Assembly (NCBI GenBank): GCA_032716605.1
Contig: CM064571.1
Span: 10,856,405 to 10,920,404 of the forward strand
DNA length: 64,000 bases
Source of the DNA: Paralithodes platypus
Lineage: Eukaryota > Arthropoda > Malacostraca > Decapoda > Lithodidae
Reading direction: 5' to 3'
The notes beneath the pieces were generated by a model. That model saw nothing but the letters and a program-made list of their open reading frames with translations. It did no database searches and was not told the DNA's origin. Of this stretch, positions 43,334-53,944 are shown piece after piece (within the stretch, counting starts at the first letter, position 1; each line of letters begins with the position of its first letter). A program made the translations under genes and the position numbers.

Positions 43334-44738
43334 TGTAGTAAGCATTCGTAGTCACATTCCTAACTTATTATGTTAGGTTTGTGATTACAAAAGTAAGCTA
43401 GGCTATACGTGTGTCATATATATATTGCCCTAAAACCTTAATTTTCGCTTGAAAGACCAATATATTTATCAATAAATACTACCTACGAAGTATAATAGAA
43501 CTTTAATTACGAAAGTCTGAAAGTCAATATTTATTTTGACCATATATCTTATGCATGTGTAACAGCTGATGGCATGAAACGAGGTATTGTGACCATCAAC
43601 ATTCCTTGTCAGGGTTCATCAGGTCTATCCAAAATCTTTGACCTTTAAATACTTTGAACTTAGATGGCCTTAACGAGCAATTGTGCCTTAGTCAAGTAAA
43701 CGATCTACAACTATGGGCGTCAATTGTATGTCGAGACTATCTTTCTTTCTTCATTTACTTGGTTTAAGCAGGAAAGAAACTACTCAATATAATGAAAATC
43801 AGAGAATACCATATGCGAGACATCAATATAACTTTTCAATATTTGGTATGTCATAAGCATATTTGCCTTGCCTATAAATGTTCACAAAATATAAAATACC
43901 TGGAATGATATTGAACTGTCCAATAACTATCCTGGCTTAATTACTGGCAAACACAATGGGTATATCAGCTAATAGTGTGTTTGCTTGCGTGATATCGCAA
44001 ATGGCTGCAGTGTTTAATGGATAAACACACAATATTCTCTCTCTCTTTCTCTCTCATATATATAATATATATATATATACAATACAGTATATACAGTATA
44101 TATATACCGGGTATATATATGCAGTATATATAATTATATCCTGGCAGACATGCCTTTAGCCATGGTAAGAGGGAAATCAAACTCTATTAAACCTCGAGCA
44201 GGCTAGACTGGCAAGCTTTGGACAGCAACTAGCCTAGAAGGAAGGGAACTCTAATCACAAACCCATAGCATGATCCTAATGCTTGAGATGTCCCCTATCG
44301 ACAAATGCAGAATGCTTCATATATTGTTATGCAGTTATAAGGCCTCACTGGATAGGTAAACAAAGGGAAATATACATACAACTAGTATATTATACTATAT
44401 ATAAGGGTAAGGGCTAGACGAAATACAAATCTTAAATACACTGCAACAATATACAATAGTTCGACTTTAAGTCATATCATAATCAGAGGTCTCTTGCGAC
44501 CACAGACAATAATAACACTCTACCAAAATACAATCTCTTGCTCGACCTGGACCAATCGGGGCAGTGAGCACTATCGTGAATTGTGAAATAGTAAAGAAAT
44601 ATTGGTTTCAGATTCAGGGGAACCTCAATATGAGATTATCCTACGATTACTGTCTTGCCTGGATTCAGGAAACAACAGACACTAGCTTTAACACTGTTGG
44701 TATTGCAACAAGTAAATTCAATATAGATGCTAAGCTAA

Positions 44739-44953
44739 TGAACCCAATCTGTACCGGCGACGTCATATTATTTTCATTCTAGCTATTTTTAAACGATTTT
44801 GTGTAGTTTAAGAAAGATCGGGGATAATAATATGGGTTAAATGAGATCATTCGCAGCCTACTAATTGCTGTAGGCCCTTTTTAAACTGAATAAAATCGTC
44901 TACTAGTAGCCAGAATTAAGTTAAAAGAACGGCCCCGGTACTGAAAGGGTTAG
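44739..44953. mobile_element. TTAA-type MITE, family F1, copy 3
   Basis: The tandem-unit counterpart of 40105-40320. Confidence 0.75.
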
Positions 44954-45563
44954 TTCTAGAGTTAGCTAGCATTCTCTATTTGAGTTCATGGGAATAGCAA
45001 ACATCTATCTGTCTGATCAATTATATTTCCTGGCTTGGCAACTTGGTTCAGGGAACAGCAAACACTTGGGTTCAGGAAAAAGCAAACAATTTAACTAGTT
45101 CATTAATTACTTGGTATTGATTCTAAGCTGACTTCAATTTACTGGCGAAGCAAGTTACAGGTTTCGTGTTCAATAATTTATCTGGTTTAAGGGAAAATCC
45201 GATAGTTTTCAATAGAGTCTTTAGCAACACTTTAAACAGTGTTTCTAACAAACATCTGACGATTCTATAGCCGTCTAATACAGCTGGTTCAAAAGTGATG
45301 GGGAGGCCCTCCAGGATCAGAGCGTCGTCAGCAGACTTGGCACTTCGTCAGCAGGACACCTCCCAGAGGGGTAGAAGCAGCGTCTCTTGGCTCGTCGTCA
45401 GCTGGGCCACACATAAGGGCATTGGCAGCAGGGCCACACACAGGGTGTCAACAGTGGGACCTCTGGCATTGTCAGGGGAAGCTGACTTAATAGTATGGCT
45501 CAGGCACTTCGAGGGTTGTCCCGGTTTCCGGCTCCAGCAGCCTGGGCAGCTCTGTTTCCCATG

Positions 45564-46395
45564 TTTTTTTTTTTTTTTTTTTTTTTCTATGTGATTGAGG
45601 GAGGCAAAAGGCAGAACTGCCTATAGCGAGTGCCTCCCCCATAGTTGAAAGAGTGACAGGGCCAAAATCAAGGGACGTTCGAGCCAAAATGCCTGAACAC
45701 ACAGAGTTTGAAGCAATTTAAGTCATAGCAAGAGGGAAAGACTGATTCTGGGAGAGAGTTCCAGAGCTCAGCTGTTGAGTAGAAGAAAGACTGAGAGTAA
45801 CGTTTCACTCTCGGGTTGGAGAATTGCACAGAGTAGGGGTGGGATTGAGTTGCAAGTCGGGCACCACGTGCCCTACGTAAAGGAGGTGGTATACACTGGG
45901 AAAGCTCTGAGGAACACTGATTATTATAGTAGCGATAGAATAGCGAGAGAGATGCAACATTGCGGCGGAGAGAGAGAGATTGCAGAGAGTTGGTGAGTGT
46001 ACGAGAGTTAATGATACGAAAGGCCTTCCTTTCAACTTTGTCTAGGAGAGCGGTGTGAGAGGAACCTCCCCACTCATGTGAACAATACTCAATACAAGGA
46101 CGCACTATGCCCCTGTACAGAGCAAGAAGCTGTGCAGGGGAAAAGAACCACCTAAGGCGGTTGAGCACACCCAGCTTCTGGGAGGCTGCCTTAGCAAGAC
46201 TGGTAATATGGTCCTTCCAACTGAGAACAGAAGAAAAAGAGACACCAAGAATATTGAGAGAAGATGAAGGATTGATTTTTGTATTGTTGAAGAATAAGGG
46301 ATAGTCCGCTGGGAGTTCCTTACGGGTAGATAGATGGAGAAATTGGGTTATGGAAGCATTAAAGGTAACAAGGTTTTCTCTGCCTCAATTGGAGT
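45564..46395 (-). mobile_element. LINE family A 3' fragment in tandem unit 2
   Basis: Counterpart of 40930-41762, with the poly(T) run at 45564-45586 and an open 166-codon C-terminal frame (45668-46168) carrying a few substitutions (for example HEWGG for HVWGG). Confidence 0.85.
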
Positions 46396-46438
46396 GCATA
46401 GTCAACTCCTCAAAGTAGGGATCAGGTGCAGCCAAGTT

Positions 46439-46693
46439 TTAGCTCTTAATTAAGGCTCGAAGCTCTAGCAGCTCTGCCCACTCGAAGGCAGGGAGTAAGC
46501 CCACTTGTGGCTGTGGAAGGCACGACATTTGTTTATCATTTATATAATTTTTGTCTGTCGAATAGTCCTTTCTTAAGTAACCTCTTTCTGTGCTTCCGTC
46601 CACTAAACTAGGTTCACTGCTGCACACCTCAAGTGTTGCAGGAGTAAAGGGGGTTAGCTGCTGGAACTGCAGAGGAGGAGAAGTCAGGGTCAT
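46439..46693 (-). CDS. 84-codon ORF of unknown function, unit 2
   Basis: The protein is identical to that at 41806-42060 although the DNA has at least one synonymous change (near 46463). Unrecognised. Confidence 0.35.
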   Translation of the reverse strand: MTLTSPPLQFQQLTPFTPATLEVCSSEPSLVDGSTERGYLRKDYSTDKNYINDKQMSCLPQPQVGLLPAFEWAELLELRALIKS

Positions 46694-46733
46694 GGGAACA
46701 ATGATAGTGTGTTCTTGGACTGATTCTGGGACC

Positions 46734-46987
46734 TTATATACCCTGCTGGAAGTTCGGGAAGTTTTTCGCCAGCCAAAGAGAGGGCATCCAGGATCTTCTA
46801 GCCGGGCTCTTGATCTTTTTTTTTGGGGAGAGGCTCTGGTCTACCTTCACCTGCCCATTTTGGCCAATCAGGAAGGAGGTCGAGTGAGCGTCTTGGCCAA
46901 TGGGAGGGCTGGAATTTCATCATCAGTTGTAGTGCCTTGGCTCGGCCAATGGGAGGCTGGAGGAAGTGTTAACGTTCCGCCCCCTTC
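46734..46987 (-). promoter_or_regulatory. Pol II promoter-like cluster, unit 2
   Basis: Same order as in unit 1: GC box (46986-46974), ATTGG at 46950-46946, 46901-46897 and 46868-46864, TATA (46743-46734). All boxes are preserved. Confidence 0.5.
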
Positions 46988-48147
46988 CAGGCAGCTCCAG
47001 GTGAAGGAGTCATTATTAGTCATTGTTTTATAGAGGGGTGAGAAGGGGTTTTGGTGAAGGGGGCATGTTCCACGCCATCAGGGGGGAGTTTATTCACTGT
47101 TTAATTTAGCCACGTTTTATATTATTTCCCCAACAGTTCCACAGTTAAAAACACTTGAATGAAGTAGATAAATATGTCCAAAACATGATGGTGTTTTTAA
47201 AGTTGTTGTAAGTTTCTTATTTTTCGATATATCAACCTTGTAAAATAGCTTACTTTAATCAAGTGTGATAACATCAATAATTATTATCACATAAAGCACT
47301 ATCAGTGTAGGCTACATTATCAGGTCGATACATCAGAAAATAAGACAATTACAGCAATTTTAAGAATACCATTGCGTTCTGGACATATTTTGAAAAATAA
47401 CCGAAAACCCGCCAAAATTAACCCTCTCGCATTCTTACGACGCGATCGCGTCATAATGCCACCAGCCCAAGAGTGGTCGTATGACGCAATCGAGTCATAA
47501 TGCCACCCGTAAGTTAGAAATATTTGTTGAAAACAAGTTTATGACGCGATTTTGACGCATTTTTGGCTGGTAAGTTAGCCCTCAGTAAGTTACAAAAGGA
47601 AATATCTGGCAACCCCCTAGCGTCCCTGGGAGAGGAGTGCGGGCCTTTGTTTCAACAGTAGAGACCCGGCCGCCAGTCTGTGAGGTAGGGGTCCCGGCCC
47701 TTTAAATCTCGTCTCGCCTCCATTGCCCACCATGGAGCGGCTTTCAGGCGGGCAAATCTGGATTATTTATGTACCAAGTGGCAGTGTATATCATTTTGTG
47801 GCTATGTAATATATTTTATGCATATAACTCGTGATTTGTGACTGTTTGTGCCTCGTTGCTCGCCTCTCCATAGCCAGCCATGTGGTTTTTAGGCGGCTAG
47901 AATGGACCCAGTGGAAGTGTTGTGAACTGTGAATAATAATAATTATATCATATTTCGTAGGGTTAGTGTAGTAAGCATTCGTAGTCACATTCCTAACTTA
48001 TTATGTTAGGTTTGTGATTACAAAAGTAAGCTAGGCTATACGTGTGTCATATATATATTGCCCTAAAACCTTAATTTTCGCTTGAAAGACCAATATATTT
48101 ATCAATAAATACTACCTACGAAGTATAATAGAACTTTAATTACGAAA

Positions 48148-48540
48148 TATAGCTGTGTTTTGCCCATTTTTGGCAATTTTGTATGCCTAATTTGGGCAAT
48201 TTTTGAGTGAATACACAGTTTTATTTGAGTGAAGTAACTGACAGTGAAGTGTGGGGAATTATAAACTAATTTTTTATACAAAAATATCATGGTAAGTACA
48301 AATATGTCACGGTAAGTAGCCTGACAAAGAACAGACAAGACTTTTATGCGACACTCTACACTACATGCAGCAGTGAACCCTTGGACCGCCACAGATGTCT
48401 GGGTAAAGTACCTAATCCCATAATTACTTGCCCGCGGGGGCTCCCCACTCCTTGAATGTTTCCTCCAGTGCTGGGATATTTGATATGTTTAGGCATATAT
48501 TTATTTTATATACTGTATATATATATATATATTTTGGTAT
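48148..48540. other. Spacer before the minisatellite, nothing recognised
   Basis: AT-rich, ending in a short (TA)n. No supported feature. Confidence 0.4.
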
Positions 48541-50200
48541 TCCTGTTCCCCAGGGTGTCTATGGGATCACCCCCTAGGTCCAGAGCAAGGGCGAGGCCCA
48601 TAATCGAGTATTTATATTTGTATTTCATTTATATATGTTTTTGTTTTTTATTCCTGTTCCCCAGGGTGTCTATGGGATCACCCCTTAGGTCCAGAGAGAG
48701 GGTGAGGCCCATAATCGAGTATTTATATTGTTATTTTGTTCATATATTTTTTTTTTAAATTCCTGTTCCCCAGGGTGTCTATGGGACCACCCCCTAGGTC
48801 CTGAGCAAGGGCAAGGCCCATAATTGAGTATTTATATTTTTATTTTGTTTATATTTGTATTTATTTGAGCTATTATTGTTTTTTATTTATTAGAGTTATT
48901 ATTGTTTTTATTTATTTTATTTTTTAATTTCATTTTATTTATAATTTTATTTCATTTATATATATATATATTTTTTTTTTCCTGTTCCCCAGGGTGTCTA
49001 TGGGACCACCCTCTAGGTCCAGAGCAAGGGCGAGGCCCATAATAGAGTATTTATATTGTTATTTTGTTTATATATATTTGTTTTTTATTCCTGTTCCCCA
49101 GGGTGTCTATGGGACCACCCCCTAGGTCATGAGCAAGGGCAAGTCCCATAATCAAGTATTTGTATTGTTATTTTGTTTATATATATTTTTTGTTTTTATT
49201 CCTATTCCCCAGGGTGTCTATGGGACCACCCCCTAGGTCCTGAGCAAGGGCAAGGCCCATAATTGAGTATTTATATTTTGTTTGTGTTTATATTTGTATT
49301 TATTTGAGCTATTATTGTTTTTTATTTATTTTATTTTATTTATTTTATTTTTTTTATAATTTTATTTCATATAAATTATATATATATTTTTTGTATTCCT
49401 GTTCCCCAGGGTGTCTATGGGACCACCTCCTAGGTCCAGAGCAAGGGCGAGGCCCATAATCGAGTATTTATATATATATTTTTATATTTTTATTTATTTG
49501 AGTTATTATTGTTTTTATTTATTTAATTTTTTAATTTAATTTTATTTATAATTTTATTTCATTTATATATATATATATATATTTGTTTTTCCTGTTCCCC
49601 AGGGTGTCTATGGGACCACCCTCTAGGTCCAGAGCATGGGTGAGGCCCATAATAGAGTATTTATATTGTTATTTTGTTTATATATATTTGTTTTTTATTC
49701 CTGTTCCCCAGAGTGTCTATGGGACCACCCCCTAGGTCATGAGCAAGGGCAAGGCCCATAATCGAGTATTCATATTGTTATTTTGTTTATATATATTTTT
49801 GTTTTATTCCTGTTCCCCAGGGTGTCTATGGGACCACCCCTAGGTCCTGAGCAAGGGCAAGGCCCATAATCGAGTATTTATATTTTTATTTTGTTTATAT
49901 TTTTATTTATTTGAGTTATTATTGTTTTATTTATTTTATTTTATGTTTTCATTTTATTTATAATTTTATTTCATATATATATATATATATATATATTTGT
50001 GTTTTATTCCTGTTCCCCAGGGTGTCTATGGGACCACCCCCTAGGTCCTGAGCAAGGGCAAGGCCCATAATTGAGTATTTGTATTGTTATTTTGTTTATA
50101 TTTTTATTTATTTGATTTATTATTGTTTTTATTTATTTTATTTTATTTATATTTTTATTGTATTTATTTTATATATATATACCGTATATATATATATTTT
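48541..50200. repeat. Higher-order minisatellite, 11 units of ~110 or ~200 bp
   Basis: A ~75-bp core beginning TGTTCCCCAGGGTGTCTATG and ending near GGCCCATAATCGAGTATTT occurs at 48544, 48655, 48764, 48983, 49092, 49203, 49400, 49593, 49702, 49811 and 50011. Spacings are 111, 109, 219, 109, 111, 197, 193, 109, 109 and 200, so mostly two short units then a long one. The long spacers carry extra TATTTATTTTATTT-type DNA. A truncated core sits at 50278. It ends just upstream of the transposase region. Confidence 0.95.
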
Positions 50201-50224
50201 TTTTTTCTTTTCCCCTTCCCTGTT

Positions 50225-50290
50225 TTGTTGTTCCTGTTCCCCTGTTGTGTTGTTCCTGTTCCCCTGTTGTGTTGTTCCTGTTCCCCAGGG
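50225..50290. repeat. Short repeat TTGTTCCTGTTCCCCTG x 3-4
   Basis: A ~21-bp unit repeated directly, sharing CCTGTTCCCC with the minisatellite core next to it. Confidence 0.85.
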
Positions 50291-50310
50291 TGTCTGGCCA
50301 AACAGCCCCA

Positions 50311-50620
50311 AGGTATAAATATATTCTTATAATGCCAAACTATGACTACGTCATGGTATTCCCCCATTTGAATTACAAAATGCAGAACTATACCGTCATG
50401 AATCCATTATACTCACGTCATCTGGAATCGGACAATGCCAAACTATGACTACGGTACGTCAGGGTGAACTATGCCAACGTCATATGGATCCAGCGATGGC
50501 GAACTTTATACGTGTCATCGGATAATGCAAAACTATGATTACGTCATGGTGAACTATACCAACGTCATATGGATCCAGTGATGGCGAACTTGCGTCATGA
50601 CAACTATCAACGTCAATTAC
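50311..50620 (+). promoter_or_regulatory. Putative transposase 5' region: TATA box and ACGTCA cluster
   Basis: TATAAATA at 50313-50320 is followed by about nine CGTCA motifs, six of them ACGTCA (50348, 50415, 50457, 50477, 50541, 50562), and a 43-bp direct repeat containing ATATGGATCCAG and GATGGCGAACTT (50465-50507 and 50550-50592). ACGTCA is the half-site of CRE-type bZIP factors; it could equally be a transposase-binding subterminal repeat. No experiment-like evidence in the sequence. Confidence 0.4.
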
Positions 50621-50730
50621 ATTTTTCCTTAATTTCCTTTTCTTGGTTTCAACATCATAAGCCAACTCCTGCCTGCCACCATACGCCAGCCTGCCGCCAT
50701 ATGCCAGCCTATTGCCATTCGCCAGCTGCC

Positions 50731-53330
50731 ATGTCGGACAACAGAGAATCCATGAAACGCAGTTTGCGGGACTCAGAGCTGGAGGATGTGGTGAACGAGG
50801 TGCTGGACCTGCCGACGGAGAGTGAGACGGAGAGCGAGAGTCAGTCGTACGAGTGGTCGACTGAGGATGACGAAGATTGGGCTTCACCTCCGCCCAAGCG
50901 ACTCCGCGGCGACGCCCACGCCTCAGCCGATCCACCACCAGCCCCAGCAACGGCGGACCCACCACCACCACCACCAGCAGAACCAGCCCCAGCAATGGCG
51001 GATCCACCACCACACCGTTGACTCCCTCGGCATTTGTTCTGCCTGATCATCGAGCCGCAATGCGTGCTGAGGTTGCTGAAGCCGCAATGCGGTTGTTACT
51101 GAGGTGCCACGCACAGCATTGAATCCTCCAGCAGCAATCGAGGAGCTTCTTCCCCAAAGGCTTCCTCTTCACCATTCACCAACTGGTACAGCTGCACCAG
51201 CTTCACCAGCTCCACACCTTTCACCACCTGCATCAGGTTTACCGGCTTCTGCATCATCTGATGCAGAAGCCCCCCCCACTCTCCCCCTCGACCTACCACC
51301 TAGGCCACGCCGGAGGCCAGGGCCCCATAGGGGGGCAGGTGGTAGGCCCAGAGGTGTTCCTCGCGGTGGTCCTCGCGGTGGTCGTGGTCGTGATTGTGGC
51401 TGTGCTCGCGATCCTGCCCCCGACCGTGATGCCGGTTGGACCGACTCCCGTTTCCACCCCCACGTTGGTCCGTTCACAGGGACCCCAGGCATTCAGGTTC
51501 CACTGCCGGTGACTCCTCTCCAGTTCTTCCAGCTCGTCTTCACAAGGGAGATGCTGCAATTCCTGGTAGTGGAGACAAATGCTTACGCCAAGTTCGTTGA
51601 CGGAGCAGCCGCTGTTTGGAACTTGTTTGGTGAGGAGAACTTGGCCAAATTCCTTGGCCTGTACTTCCTCATGGGCATTTTGAAGCTTCCTTCTCTGAGT
51701 CACTACTGGCGTTCAATTACATGTCCTTCACGACTACCCAGTATTTCGGGGTGCGATGAGTAGGACTAAGTTTCTAGCCTTGTTGAAGTATTTCCATGCT
51801 TTCAACAACAAGGCAGTCCGCAGGCAGAACACGAACAGGCTTCTGAAGGTTCGGACGGTGATGGAATACCTACTTGAAGGCTTCAAGCTAGCATTCATCC
51901 CCGACAAAAAGCTGTCCCTTGACGAAGGCAGCCTTGGATGGAAGGGTCGCCTTTCATTCAAGGTTTACAACCCAATGAAGCCGACGAAGTACGGTATCAA
52001 GCTGTACATCCTGGCAGAGGCGTTGACTGGCTATGTGTGGGACTTTCGAGTCTACACCGGTGCGGGTCGATCTCTCCGGGAGACGGTGGAGGGTCTCATG
52101 GAGTCCTTAGGAGGCCAGGGCTACAAGCTGTACATGGACAACTATTACAACTCAGTTAACCTGTGCCAGCAAATGCTCACACACAACATATATGTGTGTG
52201 GCACCCTGCGCCTTGCACGAGGAGCTCCTAAGCGGTTGTGCGACCTTGCTAAAGCAAAAGAGCTTGAACGCGATGCGACAATAGCAATGAACAACGGCTT
52301 AACCATGGTCCTACTTTGGCGAGACAAGCGCATCATCAACATGGTCTCCACCTTCCACCAACAGGACACCATCCCAAAGCTTGTCAGTTTCAAAGAGAAG
52401 GACCAACAGGGCAGGTGGCGTCGTGGACAGAAGGAGATCTTCAAACCTGTTTGTGTTGAAGACTACAACTTCCACATGGGTGGGGTGGATCACTTCGACC
52501 AGATGGTCCAGTACTACCCCATCCAGCGAAGGACGGTCAAGTGGACGAAGAAGATCACCTTCTACTTCATCCAAATGGCCCTCTTCAACGCCTATGTCCT
52601 GTACATGAAGTGCTACCCAAGGAAGAAAATGACCTTGCTCGACTTCCAGGAGCACGTCTGTACATCCTTGCTGGAATTCAACCCTGCAGAGTGGCCTATG
52701 TTGGGGAGGCCAGTCCACCGAGCACAAGATCTGCCGCCTGACCAGCGTGAGCCACAGAGGCATGCACACAGGCAACGGCAACCCGTTGGATCATCTGGGC
52801 CGTCCGACGACGACCATCCAGACTCCCCAGCCCCTCCTGCTCCTGACAACACTCCACCCTCTCCTGTTGCTGCTCCTGGTGGAGGCGTTGAGAGGGCACC
52901 ACGTCTCGATGTCCCCTCCCCACCACCAGAACCAGATGATGCTGCTGCTGATGCTGCTGCCCCGGGGGGAAACTATGTCCTGGTTCAACCCCCCGTGGTA
53001 CTAGCACATGATGCAGCTGCTGCTGGTGACGATGGGGAAGCAGCTCTTGAAGCTGCCAACCAACCGCCACCAGTACTAGCGGTGCGAGTCCGGAGACCTC
53101 GACCTGGAGTGGTCCCAAGGCCCCGTCCTATTGTTCTGAACCATATCCGGTTGAACAAGGACTTGGACCATTCTCGGGAGAGGATTCCGGCCAAGAAGCG
53201 ACTCCGTTGCTATTACTGCAAAGTAATGAAAGGGTTTCGCAAGGACACAAGCTTCCTCTGCACGACTTGCACGGTTGCCCTCTGAATTGACATCAACAAC
53301 TGCTTCAACCTTTTCCATAGCAACAATGCA
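50731..53330 (+). pseudogene. piggyBac-family transposase, frameshifted
   Basis: A piggyBac (DDD) transposase spread over several frames. N-terminus 50731-51021 (MSDNRESMKRSLRD..., acidic, then proline-rich). Second part 51104-51763 (low-complexity, then TPLQFFQLVFTREMLQFLV and LGLYFLMGILKLPSLSHYW, the standard N-terminal core). Between 51711 and 51755 two single-base losses are needed to link the parts (the missing piece reads TTTQYFGVR in the third frame). Core and C-terminus run from 51756. The transposase would cut at TTAA sites. With these breaks it is not expected to work unless some are assembly errors. Confidence 0.85.
51756..53285 (+). CDS. piggyBac transposase catalytic core and Cys-rich C-terminus
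   Basis: A 509-codon frame. The three catalytic Asp are present: LSLDEGSLGWKGR (D56), KLYMDNYYNS (D128) and MGGVDHFDQM (D245). Followed by RTVKWTKKITFYFIQMALFN (259-278), the insertion/dimer region typical of piggyBac. Residues 330-470 are a long proline/alanine-rich linker. The C-terminal Cys-rich domain has C485, C488, C502 and C505, then TGA. In frame beyond the stop, IDINNCFNLFH supplies the Cys and His expected next, and the TGA sits where a further Cys (TGC/TGT) is expected. The first ATG is inside the protein, because the N-terminal part lies in another frame. Confidence 0.85.
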   Translation: MSRTKFLALLKYFHAFNNKAVRRQNTNRLLKVRTVMEYLLEGFKLAFIPDKKLSLDEGSLGWKGRLSFKVYNPMKPTKYGIKLYILAEALTGYVWDFRVYTGAGRSLRETVEGLMESLGGQGYKLYMDNYYNSVNLCQQMLTHNIYVCGTLRLARGAPKRLCDLAKAKELERDATIAMNNGLTMVLLWRDKRIINMVSTFHQQDTIPKLVSFKEKDQQGRWRRGQKEIFKPVCVEDYNFHMGGVDHFDQMVQYYPIQRRTVKWTKKITFYFIQMALFNAYVLYMKCYPRKKMTLLDFQEHVCTSLLEFNPAEWPMLGRPVHRAQDLPPDQREPQRHAHRQRQPVGSSGPSDDDHPDSPAPPAPDNTPPSPVAAPGGGVERAPRLDVPSPPPEPDDAAADAAAPGGNYVLVQPPVVLAHDAAAAGDDGEAALEAANQPPPVLAVRVRRPRPGVVPRPRPIVLNHIRLNKDLDHSRERIPAKKRLRCYYCKVMKGFRKDTSFLCTTCTVAL

Positions 53331-53399
53331 GGTGTCCTATAGTCAGGAGCTATGTGCAATTATTCATTCATTCATTCAATCATTTCTCTTCTCCATTTC

Positions 53400-53572
53400 T
53401 CTTCTTCATTCACCCGGCTTCATGCACCCACCTTCATTCACCCACCTTCATTCACCCACCCTCGTTCACCCACCGACATTCACCCACCGACATTCACCCA
53501 CCTACATTTACCCACCTTCATTCACCCATCGACATTTACCCACCTTCATTCACCCACCTTCATCATCAAAGT
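53400..53572 (+). repeat. CCACC(T/G)(T/A)CATTCA minisatellite
   Basis: About twelve units of a ~12-14-bp CATTCACCCACC-type repeat. Duplicated at 58440-58592. Confidence 0.85.
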
Positions 53573-53675
53573 GGATATAGGCCTCCTGGGGAAACCACTC
53601 CAAAAAAATAACGAGTCAAATGCAGTACCTCCTTGGGTGGCTTGGAAATCTGCATATTTCTCTGGTTTGACAACT

Positions 53676-53677
53676 TG

Positions 53678-53709
<32 letters not shown>

Positions 53710-53724
53710 AATATTATGACACCT

Positions 53725-53802
<78 letters not shown>
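53676..53802. repeat. (TA)n microsatellite
   Basis: Two TA runs, the second ~37 units. Shorter in the second tandem unit. Confidence 0.9.
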
Positions 53803-53807
<5 letters not shown>

Positions 53808-53890
53808 GTTACTTTATTTGTGTGTACAATAGAATTATTTCTGAATTTATTACTTGATGATAACCTGGCTTTCTTGTTTTGTTTTTTCAG

Positions 53891-53944
53891 TGTCAACCCA
53901 GGAGCCATTTCCCTTCTCGTTGGAAAGGGTTGTGGCCCTACCAG
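53891..53944 (+). other. Exon-like 54-nt segment with strong splice signals, unit 1
   Basis: Preceded by a pyrimidine tract and TTTTTTCAG (to 53890) and followed by CAG/GTAAGTAA (from 53945). All three frames are open across it (one reads VNPGAISLLVGKGCGPT). The transposase is on the same strand 0.6 kb upstream. No homologous protein is recognised. Confidence 0.35.

Larger units (their letters stand above)
38873..43515. repeat. 4.6-kb direct tandem duplication, unit 1
   Basis: The unit starts TCTGAAAGTCAATATT at 38873 and again at 43516. It ends ...TTAATTACGAAA in both. The two units are near-identical by eye; differences are (TA)n length at 39415/44055, scattered substitutions and single-base indels. 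The unit contains a TTAA element, a LINE A 3' fragment and a promoter-like cluster. Confidence 0.95.
43516..48147. repeat. 4.6-kb direct tandem duplication, unit 2
   Basis: Second unit of the duplication, with the same order of contents. Beyond 48147 the sequence is unique again. Confidence 0.95.

Noticed and set aside
50822..51520. Alternative Pro/Gly/Arg-rich frames on both strands of the transposase N-terminus
   Set aside because: GC-rich low-complexity shadow frames of the real gene.
53400..53572. Coding repeat protein of FTHLHSPT type
   Set aside because: The frames arise from the CATTCACCCACC minisatellite; open in more than one frame and without other coding support.
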